The translations under genes were made by a program, and so were the position numbers. Positions 1-5,844 of a stretch of DNA of 6,379 nt are shown here, piece by piece. The DNA comes from Pseudomonadota bacterium (GTDB lineage: Bacteria; Pseudomonadota; Gammaproteobacteria; Burkholderiales; SG8-41): NCBI GenBank assembly GCA_023431245.1, contig JAEYXO010000180.1, forward strand, positions 1-6,379, read 5' to 3'. The notes under the pieces were generated by a model. The model did no database searches. It worked only from the letters and a program-made list of their open reading frames with translations, and was not told the origin of the DNA. Position 1 is the stretch's first letter, and each line of letters begins with the position of its first letter.

Positions 1-264
1 CCGGGATTTCTCGGGGGGCTCATTTTCGGCGAGTCGCTGGCGATTGCCGCGGCCGGCGCGGCGCTGGGCGTCGCGCTGACCTTCCCGGTCGCCGACTGGT
101 TCGCGCGGCAGATGGGCACGCTGTTCCCGGTGTTCGAGGTCAGCGCCTCCACGGTGCAATTGCAGCTGGCCTGCGCCGCGCTGGTGGGTGTCGCCGCGGC
201 GGTGCTGCCGGCGCTGCGCGCGGCGCGGGTGCGCATCGTCGACGGCCTGCGGGCGATGGGATGA
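1..264 (+). CDS. ABC transporter permease, FtsX/MacB superfamily, C-terminal fragment
   Basis: Only the last 87 codons are inside the window; the gene starts upstream. The fragment reads in frame from base 1 to a TGA at 262-264. It contains two hydrophobic segments (about residues 8-30 and 54-70 of the fragment) and ends in PALRAARVRIVDGLRAMG, the typical ending of an FtsX-domain permease, where a final membrane helix is followed by a short basic tail. Members of this superfamily form the membrane part of ABC exporters or mechanotransmission complexes in the inner membrane. The next gene begins 4 bases after the stop and encodes a second permease of the same type, so the two are almost certainly cotranscribed and may form a heterodimer. 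The substrate cannot be told from this fragment. Confidence 0.85.
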   Translation, partial: PGFLGGLIFGESLAIAAAGAALGVALTFPVADWFARQMGTLFPVFEVSASTVQLQLACAALVGVAAAVLPALRAARVRIVDGLRAMG

Positions 265-268
265 ACTG

Positions 269-1438
269 ATGAAGGCGATCCCGTTTTCCTACACGCTGCG
301 CAACCTGTGGACGCGCAAGCTGACCACTGTGCTGACCGCCGGCGGCATGGCGCTGGTGGTGTTCGTGTTCGCCGCGGTGCAGATGCTGGACACGGGGCTG
401 CGCCAGTCGCTGGTGGCCACCGGCCAGCCCGACAACGTGCATGTGACGCGGCGCGCCGCCGGCGCGGAAATTTCCAGCGTGGTCGAGCGCGCGCAGGCGG
501 CCGTCGTCGAGACACAGCCGGAGATAGCCATCGGGGCCGGCGGTCTGAGGCTGGTGTCTAAGGAGGTGGTGGTGCTGATCACGCTGCCCAAGCGCGATTC
601 CGGCGTCGCCACCAATGTCACCACCCGTGGCGTCGGCGAGGCGGCCTTCGAACTGAGGCCGCAGCTGCGCATCATCGAGGGGCGTGCCTTCCGTCCCGGG
701 TCGGCGGAAGTCATCGTCGGCGCCAGCATTGCCCGGCGTTTCGACGGTGCCGCCGTGGGTTCGCTGCTGCGTTTCGGCGGCCGCGAGTGGCGGGTGGTCG
801 GGCATTTCGAGGCCCGCGGCTCGGCCTATGATTCGGAGGTCTGGGCCGATGCAGGACAGCTGCAGCAGGCCTTCCGCCGCAATGCATGGTCCGCGGTGGT
901 GGGGCGGCTGTCCGATCCCGCGCAGCTGCCGGCGCTGAAGGCGCGGCTCGAAGCCGATCCGCGGCTGACGCTCGACGTCAAGGCGGAGCGCGAATTCTTC
1001 GAGGAGCAGTCGAAGGCGCTGTCGAATTTCATCAGCTACCTCGGGCTCACGCTGTCGGTGATCTTTTCGGTGGGCGCGATGATCGGCGCCACGATCACGA
1101 TGTACGCCGCGGTCGCCAACCGCACCGGCGAGATCGGCACGCTGCGCGCGCTGGGTTTCCGCCGCTCCAGCATCCTCGCGGGTTTCCTGCTCGAGGCGGT
1201 GCTGCTGGGCCTGGCCGGTGGCGTCTGCGGGGTGGCACTGGCCTCGCTGATGCAGTTCATCCAGATCTCGACACTGAACTGGCAGTCGTTCTCGGAGCTG
1301 GCCTTCAGCTTCACGCTGACGCCGCTGATCATTCTCAACTCGCTGCTGTTTGCGCTGCTGATGGGGCTTGTCGGCGGTTTCCTTCCGGCCGTGCGTGCGG
1401 CGCGCCTGGGCATCGTTGACGCCCTGCGCGCGGCCTGA
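269..1438 (+). CDS. ABC transporter permease, FtsX/MacB superfamily
   Basis: Complete inner-membrane permease of 389 residues. The ATG at 269 is preferred over an in-frame start at 188, because the longer form would overlap the upstream permease and adds an arginine/cysteine-rich stretch typical of out-of-frame translation. A GGGA lies 7 bases before the ATG. Topology is that of a MacB-like protein: one membrane helix near residues 20-40, a soluble periplasmic domain of about 210 residues, then three helices near 254-283, 300-330 and 352-377. The motif GEIGTLRALGFRRSSIL (287-303) is the conserved FtsX-domain segment expected to contact the ATPase. The protein ends in PAVRAARLGIVDALRAA, closely resembling the end of the upstream permease. 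The operon probably exports a lipid, peptide or small molecule together with an ATPase encoded outside the window; the substrate is unknown. Confidence 0.9.
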   Translation: MKAIPFSYTLRNLWTRKLTTVLTAGGMALVVFVFAAVQMLDTGLRQSLVATGQPDNVHVTRRAAGAEISSVVERAQAAVVETQPEIAIGAGGLRLVSKEVVVLITLPKRDSGVATNVTTRGVGEAAFELRPQLRIIEGRAFRPGSAEVIVGASIARRFDGAAVGSLLRFGGREWRVVGHFEARGSAYDSEVWADAGQLQQAFRRNAWSAVVGRLSDPAQLPALKARLEADPRLTLDVKAEREFFEEQSKALSNFISYLGLTLSVIFSVGAMIGATITMYAAVANRTGEIGTLRALGFRRSSILAGFLLEAVLLGLAGGVCGVALASLMQFIQISTLNWQSFSELAFSFTLTPLIILNSLLFALLMGLVGGFLPAVRAARLGIVDALRAA

Positions 1439-1444
1439 GCCGGT

Positions 1445-1990
1445 TCAGTTTTTTGCCGGCGCGCGTTCGATGGTGCCGAGGTGGAAGCGGTATTCGCCGG
1501 CACGGCGGTCGGCGTAGTAGTGGGTCAGCGTGTTGCGCACCGTGGCGAAGGCGAGCTGTTCCCAGGGAATGTCCGCTTCGTCGAACAGGCGGACTTCGAG
1601 GCTTTCGCTGCCGGCACTGAAATCGAGATCGAGCAGCCGGGCGCGGAACAGGATGTAGACCTGGTTGATGTGCGGGATGTTGTACATCGCGTAGAGCGGC
1701 CCGATTTCAACCCTGGCGTTGGCTTCTTCCAGCGTCTCACGGGCGGCGCCCTGGGCGGTGGTTTCGCCGTTTTCCATGAATCCTGCCGGCACCGTCCACA
1801 GTCCGTGGCGCGGCTCGATCGCGCGTTTGCACAGCAGGATGCGGTTTTCCCACTCGGCGATGCAGCCGACGATCATTTTCGGATTCTGGTAATGGATCGT
1901 GCCGCAGTCTTCACAGACGTGGCGCGGCAGCGTGTCGCCGGCGGGGACCTTGAGCGCGACGGCGGCGCCGCAGTTGCTGCAGAACTTCAT
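1445..1990 (-). CDS. Zinc-ribbon Nudix hydrolase (NUDX23-like FAD/ADP-ribose pyrophosphatase type)
   Basis: Cytoplasmic 181-residue hydrolase. The N-terminus carries a zinc ribbon with cysteines 4, 7, 26 and 29 (CSNC and CEDC). The Nudix box spans residues 70-92, with G70, E76, R84, E85, E88 and E89 in place for Mg2+ binding and diphosphate hydrolysis; the usual second glycine is N91. The surrounding motifs (HYQNPKM, LLCKR, HGLWTVPAG, ESLEVRLF, FHLGTI) match, from memory, the plant NUDX23-type family that splits FAD or ADP-ribose. It lacks the SQPWPFPxS motif of NADH pyrophosphatase NudC and any DNA-binding domain, so it is not an NrtR-type regulator. A weak GGAA lies 7 bases before the ATG. 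It is the last gene of a minus-strand group, 57 bases after the acyltransferase gene, and its stop is 6 bases from the stop of the converging permease gene. The fold is certain; the substrate is inferred. Confidence 0.9.
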   Translation of the reverse strand: MKFCSNCGAAVALKVPAGDTLPRHVCEDCGTIHYQNPKMIVGCIAEWENRILLCKRAIEPRHGLWTVPAGFMENGETTAQGAARETLEEANARVEIGPLYAMYNIPHINQVYILFRARLLDLDFSAGSESLEVRLFDEADIPWEQLAFATVRNTLTHYYADRRAGEYRFHLGTIERAPAKN

Positions 1991-2016
1991 GGCTGGGTTC
2001 CGGTGGAAGTTGCGTA

Positions 2017-2022
2017 ACTATA
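2017..2022 (-). promoter_or_regulatory. Possible -10 element ahead of the Nudix gene
   Basis: In the 57-base gap between the acyltransferase and Nudix genes, the minus strand reads TATAGT, five of six matches to a sigma-70 -10 box. It lies 26 bases before the ATG. No convincing -35 hexamer or TGn extension accompanies it, so it may be chance. If real, it would give the Nudix gene its own transcript in addition to readthrough from the upstream genes. Confidence 0.25.
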
Positions 2023-2047
2023 CGGCAAGAAGGCTGCCGCTGCGGCG

Positions 2048-3166
2048 TCAGACGGCCTTGAACGGGTTGCGCGCCGCGAGTTCGCGTCCGTGCTGTTCCA
2101 TCAGTTCCGTCTCGCGGTCGAGGAATTGTTCGACGGCCGCGGCGAACTCGGGATGGGCCAGCCAGTGCGCCGACTGCGTCGCCACCGGCAGCAGGCCGCG
2201 CGCCATCTTGTGTTCGCCCTGGGCGCCGCCCTCGAAGGTTTTCAGGCCGCGGGCGATCGCGTATTCGATGCCCTGGTAATAACAGGCCTCGAAGTGCAGC
2301 AGCGGGTGGTGTTCGACGGCGCCCCAGTGGCGGCCGCAGACGCGGTCGCCGTCGCGCACCAGCAGCGATGCGGCGATGGCGCGGTTTTCCCGTTCAGCGA
2401 CGATCAGCACCAGGTTTTCCGGCATGGCCGCGCCGATGCGGCGGAAAAATTCCAGGTTCAGGTAGGGCGTGGAGTGGTGCTCGCGGTAGGTCTGGCGGTA
2501 GCAGCGCGCGAAGAAGCGCCAGTCTTCCTCGCCGATGGCCGCGCCCTCGAGCCAGCGGAAGCTGATGCCGGCTTCGCGCACCTTGCGCCGTTCCTGGCGG
2601 ATTTTCTTGCGCTTGTCGTGGCTGAGCCGGGCGAGAAAATCCTCGAAGCCGGCGTAATTCCCGTTGCGCCAGTGGAACTGCCGGCCCTGGCGCAGCATGA
2701 AGCCGTGGCGGCGCAGGCACTCGAGGTCGGCGGCGGCGGGGAACAGCACGTGCAGCGAACCCGTTTGTGTCTGCTTCGCCAGTTCCAGCGCGCCGGCGGC
2801 GAGCAGGTCGCGGTGCTCCGGTTCTTCGGCGAGCAGGCGCGCGCCGACCACCGGCGTGAACGGCACCGCGCACAGCAGCTTGGGGTAATACTCGAGGCCG
2901 TGGCGCCGGTAGGCGTCGGCCCAGGCCCAGTCAAAGACGTATTCGCCGTAGGAATGGCCTTTCAGGTACAGCGGCATCGCGCCGGCGAGGTGACTGCCGT
3001 CCTGCAGCAGCAGGTACTGCGGGGCCCAGCCGGTGTCGGGGCAGGCGCAGCCGGTTTCGTGCAGCGCGTGGAGGAAGGCATGCTGCAGGAAGGGATCGCC
3101 GCCCGCGAGCCGGTTCCAGCTGCCGGGATCCACGCCGGCCAGCGAGGTGACCACCTGCAGTTTCAC
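2048..3166 (-). CDS. COG3146 (DUF482, FemAB-like) GNAT-fold acyltransferase
   Basis: Complete protein of 372 residues belonging to the FemAB-like/DUF482 group (COG3146), often annotated as GNAT N-acetyltransferase or peptidoglycan biosynthesis protein. Visible landmarks are a very basic stretch KRKKIRQERRK (185-195), the segment HFEACYYQGIEYAI (291-304) and the family signature FEGGAQGEHKMARGL (311-325). FemAB relatives transfer aminoacyl groups from charged tRNA, but the substrate of this family is not established and I do not assign one. There is no signal peptide, so it should be cytoplasmic. The start is GTG, not ATG, and its first four bases (GTGA) overlap the stop of the upstream TPR gene. 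This strongly suggests translational coupling. A GAGGA lies 12 bases before the GTG, rather far for a strong ribosome binding site, which also favours coupling. The Nudix gene follows 57 bases downstream. Confidence 0.88.
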   Translation of the reverse strand: MKLQVVTSLAGVDPGSWNRLAGGDPFLQHAFLHALHETGCACPDTGWAPQYLLLQDGSHLAGAMPLYLKGHSYGEYVFDWAWADAYRRHGLEYYPKLLCAVPFTPVVGARLLAEEPEHRDLLAAGALELAKQTQTGSLHVLFPAAADLECLRRHGFMLRQGRQFHWRNGNYAGFEDFLARLSHDKRKKIRQERRKVREAGISFRWLEGAAIGEEDWRFFARCYRQTYREHHSTPYLNLEFFRRIGAAMPENLVLIVAERENRAIAASLLVRDGDRVCGRHWGAVEHHPLLHFEACYYQGIEYAIARGLKTFEGGAQGEHKMARGLLPVATQSAHWLAHPEFAAAVEQFLDRETELMEQHGRELAARNPFKAV

Positions 3167-3735
3167 TGCAGCTTGACGTCCTCGGGGTGCTGGCCGGTGT
3201 CGCGGATCAGCAGGCGCGTCATCTGCGGATCAAAGCCGGAGAGGTGGCTGATGATGCGGCGCACCTCCTGCACATTGCCGAGGGCCAGCTGTGCCATGGC
3301 CAGTTCCTGCCAGGCATAGGGGTTCATCGGCTGCAGGTCGGCCGCGGTCTTGAAGGCCTTGACGGCCCTGTCGTTTTCGCCGCGCCGGCGGTGGATGAGG
3401 CCGAGGCCGAACCAGGCGCGGTCGAGACTGCGTTTCAACGCGACGGCGCGTTCGAAGCAGCGGATCGCCTCAAGGTCGTTTTCCTGCTGCTGGTGGACAT
3501 AACCCAGGTTGAACCAGATGTCGGCGTTTTCCGGCTCGATGTCCAGCGACTGCCGGAAGGCCTTTGCCGAGGATTCCCAGTGCCGGCGGGTGGCTTCAAG
3601 GTAGCCGATGCCGGCGGCGGCCAGTGCAAAGCGCGGATTGGCCGCCAGCGCATCGCCGTACGCGGCGATGGCGCCATCCGGCCGGCGCAGCGCGAGTTGC
3701 AGGCGTGCCCGGTAATAATGCAGCCAGTGCAGCAT
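3163..3735 (-). CDS. Tetratricopeptide repeat protein
   Basis: Soluble protein of 190 residues made largely of tandem TPR helical repeats. The clearest units are near residues 37-70, 71-104 and 105-138, with flanking helices near 4-34 and 139-170. The conserved pattern is easy to see in ADIWFNLGYVHQQQ (71-84) and RAWFGLGLIHRRRGE (106-120). TPR arrays bind other proteins; no catalytic motif is present. The ATG at 3735 is chosen because AAGG sits 6 bases upstream on the minus strand, and because the longer open frame back to 3930 would run through the divergent promoter region into nadE. The C-terminal tail has no repeat character, and its stop codon overlaps the GTG of the acyltransferase gene by 4 bases. 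It is the first gene of the minus-strand group. Its partner could be the acyltransferase encoded next, but this is inference from coupling alone. Confidence 0.85.
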   Translation of the reverse strand: MLHWLHYYRARLQLALRRPDGAIAAYGDALAANPRFALAAAGIGYLEATRRHWESSAKAFRQSLDIEPENADIWFNLGYVHQQQENDLEAIRCFERAVALKRSLDRAWFGLGLIHRRRGENDRAVKAFKTAADLQPMNPYAWQELAMAQLALGNVQEVRRIISHLSGFDPQMTRLLIRDTGQHPEDVKLQ

Positions 3736-3754
3736 GAGGGGCCTTGTACGGGAC

Positions 3755-3780
3755 GTTATGCGGGATGGTCGGCGTGTCAA
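3755..3780 (-). promoter_or_regulatory. Candidate promoter for the TPR-acyltransferase-Nudix operon
   Basis: On the minus strand a perfect sigma-70 -35 box TTGACA occupies 3780-3775. Downstream the best -10-like hexamer is CATAAC at 3760-3755 (four of six matches), but the spacer would be only 14 bases against the usual 16-18. A 16-base spacer gives TAACGT, with three matches. The -35 is striking in such GC-rich sequence and lies at a sensible distance from the TPR start. The -10 is poor, so the promoter may be weak or activator-dependent. Confidence 0.4.
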
Positions 3781-3796
3781 TGATGATGCGCGCCGA

Positions 3797-3805
3797 TGAT
3801 ATATT
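3797..3805 (+). promoter_or_regulatory. Extended -10 promoter of nadE, predicted leaderless start
   Basis: The plus strand reads TGATATATT at 3797-3805: a TGn extension followed by TATATT, five of six matches to the sigma-70 -10 consensus. With the hexamer at 3800-3805 occupying positions -12 to -7, the transcription start falls at 3812, the A of the nadE ATG. No good -35 is present, as is usual for extended -10 promoters. No purine-rich Shine-Dalgarno lies between the promoter and the ATG, which agrees with a leaderless mRNA. Confidence 0.5.
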
Positions 3806-3811
3806 AGCAAC

Positions 3812-5410
3812 ATGAAAATAGCGATTGCGCAGTTGAACGTCACCGTCGGCGATCTCGACGGCAATGCGGCACTGATCATCGATGCGGCATCGAAGGCAAG
3901 GGCGCAGGGGGCGGGCCTGCTGCTGACCACCGAACTGGTGCTGTGCGGTTATCCTCCCGAAGACCTGCTGCTGCGCGACGATTTTTTTGCGGCCTGTGAC
4001 CGCGCCTTCCACCGCGTGGCCTCGGAAATCCGCGGCATCACCGTGGTGCTCGGGCATCCCCACCAGGCCGGCGGCAGGCGCTACAACGCGGCCTCGGTGA
4101 TCCGCGACGGCCGGGTGATCGCGACCTACCTCAAGCGCACGCTGCCCAACTACACGGTATTCGACGAGGAGCGTTACTTCGATTCCGGCGATGCGCCCTG
4201 CGTGTTCGAGCACGAGGGCCTGCGCATCGGCATCAACATCTGCGCCGATGTCTGGGAGGAGCCGGCGGCGAAAGCCGCGCGCGAGGCCGGCGCGCAGCTG
4301 CTGCTGGTGCTCAATGCCTCGCCGTACCACATCAACAAGCAGCTGACGCGGCACGAGGTGGTGCGCGAGCGCGTCGGCAGGACCGGCATGCCGGTGATCT
4401 ACGCCAATCAGGTCGGCGGCCAGGATGAGCTGGTGTTTGACGGCGCTTCCTTTGCGGTCGATGACCGCGGCGAGCTGACCCACCAGCTGCCGGCTTTCCG
4501 GGAGGCGCTGGCCGTGATCGAGGTCGCCGGCGGAGTGCCGGTGAGGGGACAGATCGCGCCGGCGGTGTCGCTGGAGCAGGATGTCTATGCGGCGCTGACG
4601 CTGGGCGTGCGCGACTATCTCGGCAAGAACGGTTTTCCCGGCGCGCTGCTCGGCCTCTCCGGCGGCATCGATTCCGCGCTGACGCTGGCGGTGGCGGTCG
4701 ACGCGCTCGGCGCCGACAAGGTGCACGCGGTGATGATGCCCTCGCAGTACACCGCGGACATGAGTTGCGAGGATGCAAAGGCGCAGGCGCAGCTGATGGG
4801 CGCGCGTTACTCCGAGATTGCGATCCGGCCGGTGTTTGATGCCTTCCGCACTGCGCTGGCCGACCAGTTCCGCGGCCTGAAGGATGACGTCACCGAGGAA
4901 AACCTGCAGGCCCGCATCCGCGGCACGCTGTTGATGGCGATGTCGAACAAGACCGGCGCCATCGTGCTGACCACCGGCAACAAGAGCGAGATGGGCACCG
5001 GCTATGCGACGCTTTACGGCGACATGGCGGGCGGTTTCGCGGTGCTGAAGGACCTGAAAAAAACGCTGGTTTACCGCCTTGCGGAATACCGCAACACGGT
5101 GGCGCCGGTGATTCCGCGGCGGGTCATCGAGCGTGCGCCCTCGGCGGAGCTGCGGCCCGACCAGAAGGACCAGGACAGCCTGCCGCCGTACGACGTGCTC
5201 GATGCGATCATGGAGGCCTATGTCGAGCAGTACCGCAGCCCGCAGGAAATCGTCGCCCAGGGGTATGCGCCGGCCGATGTCGACCGCGTGATCCGGCTGA
5301 TCCGCATCAGCGAGTACAAGCGCCGCCAGGCGCCGGTCGGCATCCGCATCACCAGCCGCGGCTTCGGCAAAGACTGGCGCTACCCGATCACCAACAAGTT
5401 CAGACACTGA
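3812..5410 (+). CDS. nadE: Glutamine-dependent NAD+ synthetase
   Basis: Complete 532-residue enzyme, the normal length for the two-domain form. It catalyses the last step of NAD+ synthesis: nicotinic acid adenine dinucleotide is adenylated with ATP and then amidated with ammonia released from glutamine. The N-terminal carbon-nitrogen hydrolase domain (about 1-245) shows the catalytic triad E41, K108 and C144 in TTELVLCGYPPED, YLKRTLPNY and GINICADVWEE. The C-terminal synthetase domain carries the pyrophosphate-binding loop GLSGGIDSAL (281-290) and the TTGNKSE segment (387-393). The start MKIAIAQLNVTVGDL is the canonical N-terminus, so it is secure despite having no ribosome binding site. It is divergent from the TPR operon across 76 bases and is followed after 55 bases by glnB. 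PII proteins have been reported to bind and regulate glutamine-dependent NadE in some proteobacteria, so the pairing is probably functional. Confidence 0.97.
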   Translation: MKIAIAQLNVTVGDLDGNAALIIDAASKARAQGAGLLLTTELVLCGYPPEDLLLRDDFFAACDRAFHRVASEIRGITVVLGHPHQAGGRRYNAASVIRDGRVIATYLKRTLPNYTVFDEERYFDSGDAPCVFEHEGLRIGINICADVWEEPAAKAAREAGAQLLLVLNASPYHINKQLTRHEVVRERVGRTGMPVIYANQVGGQDELVFDGASFAVDDRGELTHQLPAFREALAVIEVAGGVPVRGQIAPAVSLEQDVYAALTLGVRDYLGKNGFPGALLGLSGGIDSALTLAVAVDALGADKVHAVMMPSQYTADMSCEDAKAQAQLMGARYSEIAIRPVFDAFRTALADQFRGLKDDVTEENLQARIRGTLLMAMSNKTGAIVLTTGNKSEMGTGYATLYGDMAGGFAVLKDLKKTLVYRLAEYRNTVAPVIPRRVIERAPSAELRPDQKDQDSLPPYDVLDAIMEAYVEQYRSPQEIVAQGYAPADVDRVIRLIRISEYKRRQAPVGIRITSRGFGKDWRYPITNKFRH

Positions 5411-5426
5411 GCCGCAGCATGCCTTG

Positions 5427-5435
5427 TGCTATTCT
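5427..5435 (+). promoter_or_regulatory. Candidate extended -10 promoter of glnB
   Basis: In the 55-base nadE-glnB gap the plus strand reads TGCTATTCT: a TGn extension followed by a four-of-six -10 box at 5430-5435. The predicted transcription start would be near 5442, giving a leader of about 24 bases that includes the glnB ribosome binding site. No matching -35 was found, and no sigma-54 GG/GC pair with correct spacing is visible. Readthrough from nadE remains possible. Confidence 0.35.
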
Positions 5436-5456
5436 TTCTGCCGTCCATCAGCCGCC

Positions 5457-5460
5457 GGAG
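5457..5460 (+). promoter_or_regulatory. Ribosome binding site of glnB
   Basis: GGAG lies 5 bases before the ATG at 5466. It decides against the longer open frame starting at 5424, whose extra 14 residues do not belong to the PII family. It contrasts with nadE, which has no such site. Confidence 0.75.
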
Positions 5461-5465
5461 CCGAC

Positions 5466-5804
5466 ATGAAAAAAATCGAAGCGATATTCAAGCCCTTCAA
5501 GCTGGACGAGGTTCGCGAAGCGCTGTCGGAGATGGGCGTCAGCGGGCTGACGGTGACCGAGGTCAAGGGTTTCGGCCGGCAGAAGGGGCATACCGAGCTT
5601 TACCGCGGCGCGGAGTATGTCGTGGATTTCCTGCCCAAGGTGAAGGTCGAGGTGGTGGTTCCGGACAAGCTGCTCGACCAGGCGATCGATGCCGTGGTCA
5701 AGGCCGCGCGCACCGGCAAGATCGGCGACGGCAAGATTTTCGTCAGCGACGTTGCGCAGGTGATCCGCATCCGCACCGGCGAAACCGACGAAGCGGCCGT
5801 CTGA
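5466..5804 (+). CDS. glnB: Nitrogen regulatory protein PII (GlnB type)
   Basis: Complete 112-residue PII signal protein, exactly the family length. PII trimers sense 2-oxoglutarate and the ATP/ADP ratio, and glutamine through uridylylation by GlnD. They then control targets such as glutamine synthetase adenylylation and NtrB. The sequence from MKKIEAIFKPFKLDEVREAL onward is nearly canonical. The T-loop (about 37-55, GRQKGHTELYRGAEYVVDF) contains the uridylylation site Y51. The B-loop TGKIGDGKIF is at 83-92 and the C-loop RIRTGE at 101-106. D54 rather than N54, together with the overall sequence and no adjacent amtB, favours GlnB over GlnK. It lies 55 bases after nadE, with its own ribosome binding site and a possible own promoter. 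All effector-binding and modification residues that I can identify are intact. Confidence 0.96.
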   Translation: MKKIEAIFKPFKLDEVREALSEMGVSGLTVTEVKGFGRQKGHTELYRGAEYVVDFLPKVKVEVVVPDKLLDQAIDAVVKAARTGKIGDGKIFVSDVAQVIRIRTGETDEAAV

Positions 5805-5821
5805 GGCCGGGGTTTTCCTTT
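5794..5821 (+). terminator. Weak terminator-like hairpin at the end of glnB
   Basis: CGGCC (5794-5798) pairs with GGCCG (5805-5809) around a 6-base loop that includes the glnB stop codon. The stem is followed by GGG and then TTTTCCTTT. The stem is short and the T tract is offset and interrupted, so any intrinsic termination would be inefficient. Confidence 0.35.
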
Positions 5822-5824
5822 CAC

Positions 5825-5844
5825 GTCTCCGCCTTCCCGGAGAC
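5825..5844. repeat. Inverted repeat in the glnB-Smr convergent gap
   Basis: GTCTCC (5825-5830) and GGAGAC (5839-5844) form a perfect 6-base-pair stem around an 8-base loop. No T tract follows it on either strand, so it is not a classical intrinsic terminator. It may act together with the tandem repeat that begins at its right arm to fold transcripts arriving from both sides. Confidence 0.45.

Noticed and set aside
140..805. A 221-codon minus-strand open frame opposite the permease genes
   Set aside because: Its composition is rich in H, R, G, A and P with no motif, and it covers the junction of two clear permease genes on the other strand.
1445..1990. The Nudix protein as an NrtR-type regulator of the nearby NAD gene, or as NudC
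   Set aside because: There is no C-terminal winged-helix domain, the Nudix box catalytic residues are intact, and the SQPWPFPxS motif of NudC is absent.
1481..2017. A 178-codon plus-strand open frame opposite the Nudix gene
   Set aside because: The Nudix box and the zinc-ribbon cysteines are on the minus strand. The plus-strand translation has no domain features and no ribosome binding site.
2090..3319. A 409-codon plus-strand open frame opposite the acyltransferase gene
   Set aside because: It has the same character as other antisense frames in GC-rich DNA, is biased in composition, and crosses the acyltransferase-TPR junction. The minus-strand proteins carry clear family motifs.
3736..3930. 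A longer N-terminus for the TPR protein starting at 3930
   Set aside because: The additional 65 residues have no TPR character and overlap the start of nadE and the divergent promoter region. The ATG at 3735 has AAGG at good spacing.
3596..5407. A 603-codon open frame on the minus strand lying opposite nadE
   Set aside because: It mirrors the nadE reading frame in a GC-rich gene, where stops on the opposite strand are rare. The translation is dominated by R, H, D, A and V with no recognisable domain, and it runs through the nadE promoter into the TPR gene. nadE itself is beyond doubt.
5411..5465. A sigma-54 promoter ahead of glnB
   Set aside because: No GG and GC dinucleotides with the required 10-base spacing in a TGGCAC-TTGCA-like context were found. 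The extended -10 element is a better candidate.
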